Below the pieces are notes generated by a model. That model saw nothing but the letters and a program-made list of their open reading frames with translations, was not told the origin of the DNA and did no database searches. A stretch of DNA of 52,059 nucleotides from Hysterium pulicare CBS 123377 (lineage: Eukaryota; Ascomycota; Dothideomycetes; Hysteriales; Hysteriaceae), in assembly GCA_000467715.1 (NCBI GenBank), contig AJFK01000164.1, positions 1 to 52,059 on the forward strand, given 5' to 3'. The position numbers and the translations under genes are program-made. Of this stretch, positions 42,447-52,059 are shown one piece after another. Numbering within the stretch: position 1 is the first letter of the stretch; each line of letters opens with the position of its first letter.

Positions 42447-43799
42447 CTATACAAGATCTTTATCTACGTTGACGAGGGGATGCTGCTCGAACCATCTGAG
42501 GAGAGTTTGGTACAATACAAGCATAGTTCCACTTTGTACACTCGTCCACACGGCTCTTGGTCCTACGCCGCGGAACCATCCTGCGATGCCTTCCGTTTTG
42601 TAGATGATTTTGAGGCCTGTTATGACGGACGAGGTGTCGAGAGTGGCGGCGGAGTGGTTTTTGAGAGCGGTAGAAGGGGAGGAAGTGGAGATCGGCCGAG
42701 AGTGAGGTGGAGGAGGCGGTTTGCCCGGTCTGGGCGATGGAGTTGAGTGTTTCGAGGCAGAAGAAATCGGGTTTTGAGAGTTTGTTGCTGAAGGTCGTGG
42801 TGAGGGTTTAGGTCCTACTGCGGGCGCATCGGGATTATGCTGCGTTTGTACTCGAGTCTTGACAACATCCAGTGGGCATGTGATAACACCAGCCATTCCT
42901 CCAGCACTTGCTGCTGTTAGAATCTCTAGCGGGAGGCCGATGTCTCGTGAGCCGACGTAGGTTTTCGCGAGTTTCTGTTCCTGTTCGTAAAACGCGAACT
43001 GAAGGGCGGAGAAGGGAAGATCGCGCCATAGGGTTGCCTTGTAGCCATAGAAAAGGGCTGAAAAGCCCTCGGTCTTTGCGATTGTGCGAGCTGCGTGGAT
43101 TGTAGAGCGGTAGTTATAGCCGGAGTGGAAGAAGGGATTGTTATATCGACCTTGGAGTTGGAGGCGAGTTTTGAGGACTTCGGATGGGACATAGAAAGGG
43201 GCAGCTGCGAGGTCTGCAACAAGGCCTAATTGGAGAGATTAGTAGTGGCCACCCAAATTCAATGATGAGACACTTACCTGCAGTAAAATACGATATAGAC
43301 GGCGCAATGCCCTGATCTATCATCATCCGCTTGCTCCACTCATACGTCCCGAAGAAGATGACAGTCCCAGCGAATGACCCCAAAAACGCCGGTTGCACTC
43401 CTCCGTAAAGACCTCTCCTTATTCCTTCTTGTCGCCATATTGTGTAATACGTCGAGCCCATGGAGGTGTATTTTGGCGGCATATGCGGATCGCCCTGTTG
43501 TCGGGTTTTGACGGTATCCAAAGAATGCATCAGCATGTCTCCCGTCGTACCTCCAATGCCACCAGCCAACATCGCCTATAGTCTCCTATATCAGCTTCCA
43601 TGCGCGATGTATAGTGTTGTGCCCTCACATGTATGAAGGGAGGTCTCGTAGCCTCCAAATCTATCTCCTTCTCCTCCACTGCCTCCCGCGTGTTTCCCGC
43701 ATGTTCCATTTGAAGCGCACTACCTCCCCGTCCATCATCTACGAAATGAGGTACTGTATCCGAGGATGTGAAGAAATTAGCCACTCGGGCTAGAACCAT
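42447..43799 (-). CDS. mitochondrial carrier protein (SLC25), Mme1/YMR166C-like
   Basis: Three exons (complement of 43629-43799, 43278-43575 and 42447-43225) give about 415 residues of an inner-membrane solute carrier. The three signature repeats are visible: [36 protein letters not shown] and [15 protein letters not shown]. The first has Ser in place of Pro, as in the yeast YMR166C (Mme1) group linked to mitochondrial Mg2+ export; I assign this by resemblance only. A Ser/Pro-rich insert of about 65 residues sits in the matrix loop of repeat 3, which is usual in filamentous fungi. The upstream frame is open but lacks an ATG before 43799. It is divergent from the next gene. Confidence 0.87.
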
Positions 43800-44384
43800 G
43801 AGGGCTTCGACAGAGTAAGCGGAGGGCCGCGATAGGGAAAACGGAGGGTATAACGACCGAAGGAAACCTCGCCAATATAAAAGAGATCTGGAAAGAGCGA
43901 TTGAAGAAACCCGAGGGAGTGTTGGGATGGTATTGTATCCTTGATAGTGTGAAAGAGCTCGGGAAGTTGTCAATGATTTTTTGGCGATGCAGTCCCGACA
44001 AGGCGCCGAGAACGGCCAGGACGGCCAAGCTCTGAACTGCTGGCACCCGACAAGCTTCCACCAAACTGTAGCAATATCACTGAGTTTTTACAAAGAGGGT
44101 CTCATACTCTGCATACATAAAAGCCATAGGACATAGAGCATACAAACATAGGATTCCAGCGGACCAATTAGCTGACGAGTGTATCCGGTTTGCCTTTGGG
44201 GACTAGCGCGTTTGTTGGAGGTGTTTACATCTCGATCACTTGTTGACCAGAGCTTCCCTCCTCCACTTCATCCCAACCACCTCGCACCACAGCGTCATCC
44301 TTTCCTCTGCCAACATATTTAATCGCTTTTTTTTATATTGCAAAGTGATCGCATCGACTACGCGACCCCAAGTATACCATCACA
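43800..44384. promoter_or_regulatory. shared divergent promoter region
   Basis: About 580 bp between the carrier (-) and the SAP-like gene (+). No array-type CACGTG-TATA pair is present. Confidence 0.35.
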
Positions 44385-45529
44385 ATGTCGACTTCTTGGC
44401 TTACGAAGAAGCGCAAAAATGAGCTTGTCGAGCTCGCCCACAAGGCCAATCTGGAGGAGTGAGTATATCCCTCCCCAAACTCGACCGCGTCTCCTAAAGT
44501 TAACTGCGACTTAGTGCGGACATTCTCTTGAAAGACGAGCTCGTCGAGAATTTACAAGCACATCTTCTGGAAAATGAAAACAAATATGGAAGGAAGAAGG
44601 ACTTCATCGATTTCTACGCACGCGCTGGGTCGCCCGTCAAGCGTGAACGCCCATCTCCTCCAGAGGCTGGTGCTCTCACCGTCACGAAGCCAAGGAGGCG
44701 ACAGACCAGGCTTCTGGAAAATGCCGAGCCGCAGTAAGTGCGATTGTTTACATTTACGCGCTTAGCGTATACGCGCCGCATCTACTAAGCTTCATGCTTT
44801 AGGGAAGAGCCTACACCAGAGAAAGCCCTTGCGACGCGTACTCCACGAACCATATCTCGAGTCATGTCCCAAGTTGACATTCCCGCCTCACCCGCGCAGC
44901 TTGCGAACGTTGCCGATCAGGGAATGCGAGCCGCGCAGACGAAGGCAAGCGACATTTGGGAGAAATACATTGAGACCGCCCTTGAGTTTATGCGCGAGAG
45001 AGCCAGCTCCGTGACTGCGATCGAAGCCCTTGTGCTCGGTATCGAGGCACTCAGCTTGCAGTATAACACGCTCACCTGGATGCACGCGTTCAACACTCCT
45101 ACTGTCCCGAGCCTGAGCTTGAACTCGCGTCCTACATACATCCCCGACTTTCGCGTCCTTCTGACGAGCGACTTCTGGGCGCCGGCAACACTTTGGGCGT
45201 TGACTAGCTTATGGTTCCCGTTGATTGCGTCGTATTTTTTCAACCTCACCCTACGTTCCAACACGCGCCACAAGTCCTCCAGGGGCACTTATGCTGCCGA
45301 TCCCCTTACCTTCAACATCATCAAGGCCATTCTCCAATATACGGCTTACTCTGCCCATTGGGTTGAGACAGGTGGCTTGATTGTAGCTGCTCATTCAAAT
45401 TGGGGGCCTTTTAGCGCATTTACTGTAAAGACTGTCCAAGACAACGTGCTGGGTGGGTATATTGGAATGCAGATTGGAGCTGTCGTTGGTATTGTTGTCA
45501 GTATTTACGACGCGGCTCTGAAGAAATAG
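44385..45529 (+). CDS. SAP/HeH-like domain membrane protein
   Basis: Exons 44385-44458, 44515-44733 and 44803-45529 give about 339 residues. The N-terminus forms a SAP-like helix-extension-helix (LTKKRKNELVELAHKANLED, then DILLKDELVENLQAHL), with the intron inside the motif. A basic linker (GSPVKRERPSPPEAG, KPRRRQTR) follows. The C-terminal half has hydrophobic segments (FWAPATLWALTSLWFPLIASYFF, IGMQIGAVVGIVVSIYDAAL). The combination of a DNA- or chromatin-binding-like module and membrane anchors suggests a nuclear-envelope or ER protein, but that is inference. This architecture is conserved in ascomycetes and uncharacterised as far as I know. Confidence 0.82.
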
Positions 45530-46139
45530 ATCGCTTGGGGAAGCTTTCTGAGTAGAAACAAATGTATGAACGGGTAATGGAAACGAAGGATAGTGTTGAT
45601 GAGACATGTTTGTTCACTTGGTAAAGGGTATGAGGCGCTTTGTTTATGATCTTTCGTCTTCAGTTCTGGCATTCTCCTTGTGTTTGGAAATCTCCCTGCG
45701 GGAAGGGAGACGGGTGGGCTGGCGTTGGAGGCGCTCTGCCAAATGCCATTGTCGCAGAATGGCTTGTAGGATATATTCGTCATCAGTAAATTCATGTTGT
45801 TACGGAACTATGGGGCTTTCATGGAGCATATTCAAACGGGCTGACTGACACGAAATCTTGGCACCCCACCAAGCGGAATTTCTTTGACTCAGGTCATTTG
45901 CCCGCCACATTTTGAACTTCAACAACACCTTCACCCTCCCACCATACATTCCGTACCCTGCTTCTCACAGAACAAGGTCTACTTCACGAAAAGATACTAC
46001 TGAAGAGATCTAGGGCCCTACTTAATTTTGGTGCGAAAACACTAATCACTAAACACCACACTTCCACTTCCACTTTCATAAACTGCTGCTCGAGGCAGCT
46101 TACCCTCCTACCCTCAATCATAACGACCATACCGCAAAC

Positions 46140-47306
46140 ATGTCTCTCACAAACTGTCGATTCTACGAGGAGAAGTACCCGGAGGTGGAGTCGTTCGTCA
46201 TGGTCAATGTCAAGCAGATCGCCGAGATGGGCGCATACGTGAAGCTCTTGGAATACGGTACGTCGCAGCCTCTGAATACTTTTCGCGAAATACTGTGTTT
46301 CTAGGGAACTGTTTATCTCATCCGTAACAGACAATATCGACGGCATGATTCTCCTCAGCGAACTCTCACGAAGACGTATTCGAAGTATTCAGAAACTTAT
46401 CCGAGTCGGAAGGAACGAGGTCGTGGTTGTGCTCAGAGTGGACAAAGACAAGGGTTACATTGATCTTTCGAAACGTCGAGTCTCTCCGGAAGATATCGTC
46501 AAGTGCGAGGAACGGTGAGTCTGCCCTCTCACTCTTGTTCAAAGCCTACGTGGTCTGAGTGCAAGCAGATATAACAAGTCAAAGATGGTGCATTCGATCA
46601 TGCGCCATGTCGCGGAGAAGACCAATACCCCCATCGAAGAACTATATCAGAGTATCGGATGGCCATTGAACAAGAAATACGGACACGCTGTTGATGCTTT
46701 CAAGCTTTCGATTACGAATCCAGATGTGTGGAACGAGGTCACCTTCCCATCGCAGGTCGCGCAAGACGAGCTGAAATCGTATATTGGCAAGAGGCTTACA
46801 CCGCAGCCTACGAAAGTCCGATCCGATGTTGAAGGTACTTCCCGCAAGCTATTGCCCGCTATATTCAAGTGTACTAATGATGACAGTGACATGTTTCGGA
46901 TACGATGGTATTGACGCCGTCAAGACAGCGCTTCGATGCGCAGAAGCAAAGAACACTCCCGAGGCGCAAGTCAAAGTCAAGCTTGTCAGCCCACCTCTCT
47001 ATGGTAAGCCATCCTAAACTCTTTGGTTGCCGCAACCTCCTAACAGTACCAGTCCTCACATCTCAATGTCTGGATAAGAGTATCGGTATCCACACCCTCG
47101 AGGCGGCGATCAAAGAAATCGAGGCAAACATCACCAAAGCCGGAGGCAGCTGCGTAGTCAAGATGGCACCCAAGGCAGTCACAGAAAACGACGATGCGGA
47201 GTTGGCCGCGCTTATGGAGAAGCGAGAACGTGAGAACGCAGAAGTCAGCGGTGACGAGGACGAGAGTGCCAGTGATGAAGGAGGTGTTGTCGAGGCGGAT
47301 ACCTAG
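46140..47306 (+). CDS. SUI2: translation initiation factor eIF2 subunit alpha
   Basis: Five exons (46140-46257, 46331-46514, 46569-46834, 46887-47003 and 47053-47306) give about 312 residues, close to yeast SUI2. It delivers initiator tRNA with eIF2 beta and gamma. [24 protein letters not shown] and the S1 RNA-binding domain come first. [20 protein letters not shown] holds the regulatory serine (Ser51 equivalent) phosphorylated by Gcn2, and [22 protein letters not shown] and [13 protein letters not shown] follow. For the last intron the acceptor at 47052 is preferred because it gives [11 protein letters not shown], matching the yeast protein; an acceptor at 47046 would add two residues. The acidic C-terminus is normal. 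Confidence 0.95.
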
Positions 47307-47778
47307 ACGCTTGTCTCTTCTGTTGCGCTACGTTTGGGGCGTTAGATGGCCGACCCAAAAAAAGGACACGGAGTTCAAAAGCGAGGCATGTCTAGAATGC
47401 ACATTAGCAGGAAACATCGATGGAGACGAGTTTTGGACCGGTATAGGCTCCTATAATCAGATGAATGGCAAAAACAATTCAAACCTTGTTGAAATGGTGT
47501 GTAAGTGTACCTATATGAGGCTGGTTGGTGGTTGATAATGCAGGGGAGGCCGGATCGTCGTCATAGCCCGGAATTTCTAACTCGCACGGCCCTACCAAGC
47601 TATCAAAGCCAAGCAACCAACTTTCAAAGTGATAATGGGAGACACTTCCCCTCTTCTGTTGCAATTGAAATCTCACGTCTTTTGTCAACTTCTCCTTTCT
47701 GTAAAACCCCCTCCGTACTGGAACATTCCCATCTCCGCCACGCAATCAACTGGAGCTTGAAAGAAGCTCCACTGCGCG
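47307..47778. other. intergenic, no gene seen
   Basis: eIF2alpha 3' flank and channel-gene promoter. Only short overlapping frames are present. Confidence 0.45.
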
Positions 47779-49807
47779 ATGGTGAAATGGACCAAGCTAT
47801 GGAACGGCGCCCATGATAGGCGCCACAGGATTCAAGACGAGATGCGGACGCGTAAGTACTTGTATCTGTTAACTCTTGCTCCAATTCACGTGTAATACAT
47901 ATTAATTGACCGTAGTTCTGCCCATGCGCCGCGATGATGTACCCCCATCGCCCATCCCCGCCAAGGAAGTAACATTGGTCGCACTTCGCCTCAAACACCA
48001 GATCGAACAAGTCATACCCTGCGAGCTTGAGGAATCGAGAGTCACAAAGGCTCACAGCCCTATAATCACCGACGCAGTAGTGCGAACGGCGAAGGAGGCT
48101 GGCGGCGAAGAAAGCAAAGCCTGCGTGGTGTACTGTCTGCTGGTGGTGAAGAAATGGTTCAAGAAGCAGGCTATGTTAGAGCTATGGGATTCCGAATTGC
48201 ATGATGTTAGAGCAGTAGCCGCCGAGATAATTGCCAAACGGATTATTGAGGATGAAGAAGATACGGGATACCTTCTCCAGGACGTCTTGCTCAAACGCTA
48301 CTCCATACTTGTCAACGGCCAAGACACCCTACCTGCCAATGCGATCGAACGCGCAGTTGATCTTCATGCCCTTGAAGTAATTGGATCGTCTGGGTATCAG
48401 AAATGCGTGTCGTACCTGTGGCATGGATGGTTGGTTCAAGACGACGAGGACCCCTCTCGGTTCGTTGATTACAAGAAGAAGACGAATACTTCTTACTGGT
48501 CGCATTTCGACCCAGATAGGATGCGGGTTCCAGTCTACCAGAATACCGTCCAAGTGGCCATGTCCATCATCTTCCTGGGACTCTACACTGGTGCTATCAA
48601 TACGATCAATCCCACCGGTGACCTAGATATTGTTGAAGGCTTCCTCTACCTCTTCACTCTGGGCTTTGTATGCGACGAAATTGCCAAATTATGGAAAGTC
48701 GGTCGCTATTACATTGGTTTCTGGAACGTTTTCAATAGCACCCTCTACGCTCTCCTGACGACTTCTTTTATCCTTCGTATGATAGCTCTTGGATATCCAA
48801 TAGAACATCACACGAGGGCGCGCTACAATGTCCTTTCCTACAATTTCCTGGCTTTCTCAGCCCCACTATTTTGGGCGCGACTACTCCTGTACTTGGATAC
48901 ATTCCGCTTCTTCGGTGCCATGCTAGTCGTTCTGAAAGTCATGATGAAAGAATCTCTTATTTTCTTCGCATTACTAATTGTGGTATTGGTTGGCTTCCTC
49001 CAAGCATTCATTGGAATGGATCTCACAGACGAGAGCCTAACCGACACCGGCTTCATAATTGAAGCCATGTTAAAAGCCATAATGCAAAGCCCCGAATTCG
49101 AAGGCTTTGACAAATTCGCAGTACGTCACACCCCTCCAACCCCATCTCAAAAACCTCCACTAACCACCCTCCAGCCCCCCTTCGGTCTAATCCTCTACTA
49201 CATCTTCACCTTCGTCGTAATGGTCATCCTCCTGAACATCCTTATCGCCCTGTACAACTCAGCCTACGAAGACATAACCGAAAACGCAATCGACGAATAC
49301 ATGGCTCTCTTCTCGCAAAAAACAATGCAATTCGTCCGCGCACCCGACGAAAACGTCTTCATCGCCCCCTTCAACCTCATCGAACTCTTCTGCCTCGTCC
49401 TCCCCTTCGAATGGTGGCTCCCGCGCTCCACATACGAAAAACTAAACGACTACGTCATGGGCGTTATCTATTCCCCCTTGCTTCTCGTAACCGCAGCGCT
49501 GGAGACCAAACAGGCGCATCGGGTTCGCGGGAATCGCAAGAGGGGCGAGGAAGATGATGATACGGTCGAGGAATGGGAACAGTTGAGTGTGCAGGGGGAA
49601 TGTGATTGGGAGGCGGATGGGTGGGCTAAGAAGGTTGAGGCGACGAGGCCGAATGTTGAGACTGATGCGGCGATTTTGGAGGTTAGGAAGTTGAGGAAGG
49701 AGGTTGAGGAACTTAAGGATTTGGTTAAGGAGGCGATTGGGAAGGGGGGAATGGGGGATTCGGCGGTGGGGGATTTGGATAGGAGTGTTGGTGGGTCGGG
49801 AGAGTGA
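47779..49807 (+). CDS. YVC1: TRP-type vacuolar cation channel, Yvc1-like
   Basis: Three exons (47779-47851, 47916-49120 and 49175-49807) give about 636 residues. The yeast orthologue releases Ca2+ from the vacuole on osmotic or mechanical stimulus. The second intron is 54 nt, divisible by three and without a stop, so an unspliced model would look intact; it would insert 18 residues into the pore region. Family features are YLWHGWLVQDDEDPSRFVDY, transmembrane segments from VAMSIIFLGLYTGAI onward, LLYLDTFRFFGAMLVVLK, the pore region GFLQAFIGMD...MQSPEF and the last segment ILYYIFTFVVMVILLNILIALYNSAYEDI. A cytosolic tail with a coiled coil (ILEVRKLRKEVEELKDLV) follows. The first exon (MVKWTKLWNG) was chosen for frame and donor quality. 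Confidence 0.9.
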
Positions 49808-50062
49808 TGGGGTTTGGAGATGGTTAGGATTGAGAAGGTAGTATTATAAAATGGCGGTTTGTGTGTCTATATTTCTTCTGTTCTGGTTTCTGTCTATTGA
49901 ATGCATGGCGTTGTGGCATGGATCTACATTCTGGCTGAATCTTCCTGTAGATGTCTACGTGCACTGTAGTCCGCATATTCTCGATAATCTCGTTCATCTC
50001 GATCCCCTATGTTATCCGCACATCCTTACCTGACACACTTGCTCTCCTCCGGCGCTTTCCGA

Positions 50063-50168
50063 ACCGGATCGGATCATTACTCTCTCCGACTGATCTTCGA
50101 TTTCTTTGCTGTTGGTGCCATATAAACACCTCCTCCTCCCTTCCCCTCTTCGAATCCCCACAAGAGCA
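50063..50168 (+). promoter_or_regulatory. array C unit 1 promoter
   Basis: ACCGGATCGGATCATTACTC at 50063, TATAAACA at 50122, a C/T-rich tract and CCACAAGAGCATGG. Confidence 0.62.
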
Positions 50169-50211
50169 TGGGTGGCTCAACAGTTCCCAACAAAAAGCAC
50201 CGACTGAAGTC

Positions 50212-50343
50212 ATGGCTCGCCTGCGCTGGTTTCCAAAATTGGAAGACTTGGAGGACTATGCGGTTAACCAATACGAACGAGTTCCAGATGTGCTGTGGCC
50301 TTTGGGGGTGCGGAAGGGTATAAAGCCTATGTGTGCAAAATGA
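50212..50343 (+). CDS. candidate small ORF of array C unit 1
   Basis: 43-residue frame beginning MARLRWFPKLEDLEDY, 90 bp past the TATA box. The unit 2 frame begins similarly (MALRSWVPTDTES) but stops after 21 codons. An earlier ATG (50168) opens a different 51-codon frame. Weak coding evidence. Confidence 0.28.
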   Translation: MARLRWFPKLEDLEDYAVNQYERVPDVLWPLGVRKGIKPMCAK

Positions 50344-50579
50344 GCATGTGGTGTTGGTGGGGAATGTGGAACTTGAGAAGGAGAAATCGGGACCTGGGGA
50401 GTGAGATATGGGAGGTGGGAGGAATGATGGATATTGTTGTTATTATTAAGGAGTAATGAGGATTATCATCATCTTACCAGCGAGAGAATTGTTAACCGTT
50501 AAGATAGACTCTAGGCCCGAAGGGCCCCTTGGTTGAACTTTACCAATATCATCTTCCCTTCTCCGCAATCATCTTCCAG

Positions 50580-50690
50580 ACCGGATCAGATCATTACTCT
50601 TCCGAACTATATTCCTTCCTCCTTGCTACCCTTGAATATAAATATCTCCTCCTTCCTCCCCTTTTCAAATCTTCACAAGAGAATGGACGT
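50580..50690 (+). promoter_or_regulatory. array C unit 2 promoter
   Basis: ACCGGATCAGATCATTACTC at 50580, TATAAATA at 50637, CTCCTCCTTCCTCC and CTTCACAAGAGAATGG. Confidence 0.62.
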
Positions 50691-51033
50691 CTAGTGCTTT
50701 CAAAGAAGCCACGGCGTTATACTGATGGCTCTGCGGAGCTGGGTACCAACAGACACAGAATCAGCCGTCAATGTGGTCAGCCTCTGGTGATCCGCTCCCC
50801 GATGTGGTTGGGAGTTGCGAGCGGAGATGAGGATGCTAGACATCTTAGAACAACGAAGGAATGGAGATGGGGTGTTGAGAGCGGGAGTGATCATGGGAGT
50901 AAAGAGGTGAGGAATGATGGAGTTTATTGTTATAATCTTGGAGTAGGTGAGAATCATCATCTTTCTAACAGCAGTATGAATCCTGATGGCTTAGATAGAA
51001 CCTGGACGCCCCTTTTCTGCAATCGTCTTGCGG

Positions 51034-51135
51034 ACCGGATTATTATTTTCCCTGAGTCATTCCAGTATTTCTTTTGCGTTACCTGGATATAAATACTTCC
51101 TCCTCCTTCCCCTTCTTCGAACCTGCACAAAGACA
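51034..51135 (+). promoter_or_regulatory. array C unit 3 promoter
   Basis: ACCGGATTATTATTTTCC at 51034, TATAAATA at 51088, CTTCCTCCTCCTTCCCC and CTGCACAAAGACAATAG. Confidence 0.6.
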
Positions 51136-51787
51136 ATAGTGGCTCAACACTACTAAAAACAGTCAGTTCTGGGCGATCATGTGCTCGTCTGGGCTGGGCT
51201 CCAAAATCAGCATGGGAATGGACGAATGTGGTCGATTAGAATAGCCATTTCGTTGTTACGATGTGATGGGGGCTTGAGAGCGGTGGCGTGGTGTCAGACT
51301 TTATGTGACAGGAATGGTATGGGGGATTGGAGTTGGTGTTGGAGCGTGGTGGAGAGGTGTTGGAATGGGTGAGAATGGGGGAGATGATGGTGGGAATGAA
51401 GAGTTGAAGAAGTAGTGAACGGCTGTGTTGTCTCGAAGTACTGGATGTTAAGCTATTTGGGTAAGTGTGAAGTGCTGCGTCACAATGAGATTAGTGAGCG
51501 TCATCATTACACTACTAATTATTACTTGATGTCGGAGGAGGAAACGCAAAAACGTCCAATTACGCTCTCTCCACATCTAACCAATTCATCGTAAAGATGT
51601 GTGAGTACATATCATACATCAACACCATTTTGTCAGTCTCTATACTACGAACAGATAGGCACTCCAAATCTCAATATAATTCCTCGACACTGGCTTATCT
51701 CGGCCTAGTCTCTCTACACCGCTCTTATCCCTGAATCTCCGGCCAGCGTTATTTCCGATATTTCCAACCGCTTGATACTTTCCTCCG

Positions 51788-51835
51788 TATATATACCTCC
51801 CCTCCCTTCGCATCTTTGGCTCCACACAGAGAATA
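51788..51835 (+). promoter_or_regulatory. array C unit 4 promoter
   Basis: TATATATA at 51788 followed by CCTCCCCTCCCTTCGC and CCACACAGAGAATATGG. The ACCGGAT box is missing, and the TATA variant is closer to array A. Confidence 0.5.
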
Positions 51836-52059
51836 TGGATGTTCAATACCCTACGGGTTTTGCTTCACGATGAATCAAGGTTGTTTTGGTATGATCAATC
51901 ATAGTAGTTTATCTGCATAAATCAAGAGTGGTTCTTTCGGTTTTTACACCATGATTCATGTAGATATTATAATATTTCATCGTGAATAAGGGAACCCAGT
52001 CAGATCTTAAATTTAGTGGTTCAGTCTTAATATCATAATAAGTCATTATTCTCTAGTCT

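Larger units (their letters stand above)
50040..51900 (+). repeat. array C: four head-to-tail promoter-like units
   Basis: TATA boxes at about 50122, 50637, 51088 and 51788. Units 1-3 share ACCGGAT 54-59 bp upstream and CCTCCTCC plus CCCCTT pyrimidines downstream. They also share a CACAA start-like tract and an ATG tract at 50212, 50725 and 51179 (88-91 bp past the TATA box). Units 1 and 2 share a 3' block, GGAATGATGGA...TTGTTAT...GGAGTA followed by ATCATCATCTT. The array starts about 300 bp after the Yvc1-like gene stop and may continue past the window end. Confidence 0.8.

Overview
This window comes from a filamentous ascomycete (Pezizomycotina). The evidence is many short GT-AG introns (about 43-75 nt), a HET-domain heterokaryon-incompatibility gene, a TOK-type potassium channel, a Yvc1-type TRP channel and fungal-specific membrane proteins. 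Leotiomycetes seems plausible, but I cannot prove it from sequence alone. No rRNA, tRNA, CRISPR array or intact transposon was found.

Layout. (1) 1-7.3 kb: a membrane dipeptidase (+), a gamma-glutamylcyclotransferase-like protein (-), an MFS drug:H+ antiporter (+) and an alpha/beta hydrolase of the CGI-58/Cld1 type (+). (2) 7.6-13.1 kb: nearly gene-free, holding array A. (3) 13.2-24 kb: an orphan two-exon gene (-), a TOK1-like K+ channel (-), a fungal-specific membrane protein (+), a Lys/Glu-rich protein (-) and a GIY-YIG-domain protein (-). (4) 24-36 kb: gene-poor. It contains a secreted-protein pseudogene with RIP-type stop codons, a HET gene, a secreted Gly-Lys-repeat protein and four copies of a short dispersed element, each flanked by a 10-14 bp direct repeat. 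(5) 36.1-42.2 kb: array B. (6) 42.4-49.8 kb: a housekeeping block with a mitochondrial carrier, a SAP-like-domain membrane protein, eIF2alpha and a Yvc1-like TRP channel. (7) 50-52 kb: array C.

The most unusual content is the three arrays. Each is a head-to-tail series of short promoter-like units, all on the + strand, about 25-26 in total. In A and B a unit has a CACGTG (or CATGTG) box about 25-50 bp upstream of a TATA box, usually followed by a C/T-rich tract ending in ACA. An ATG often lies about 85-110 bp past the TATA box, and the unit ends in GATGAT/ATCATC-rich sequence. Array C replaces the CACGTG box with an ACCGGAT box 54-59 bp upstream of the TATA box. Unit spacing is near 450 bp in A and C and near 750 bp in B. 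The promoter block is better preserved than the short, non-homologous reading frames that follow. I read the arrays as a tandemly amplified family of short RNA polymerase II transcription units, encoding either non-coding RNAs or very fast-evolving micropeptides. I know of no described family that matches.

Exon boundaries were inferred by eye from splice consensus, frame continuity and family alignment. Each multi-exon model listed has a coding length divisible by three.
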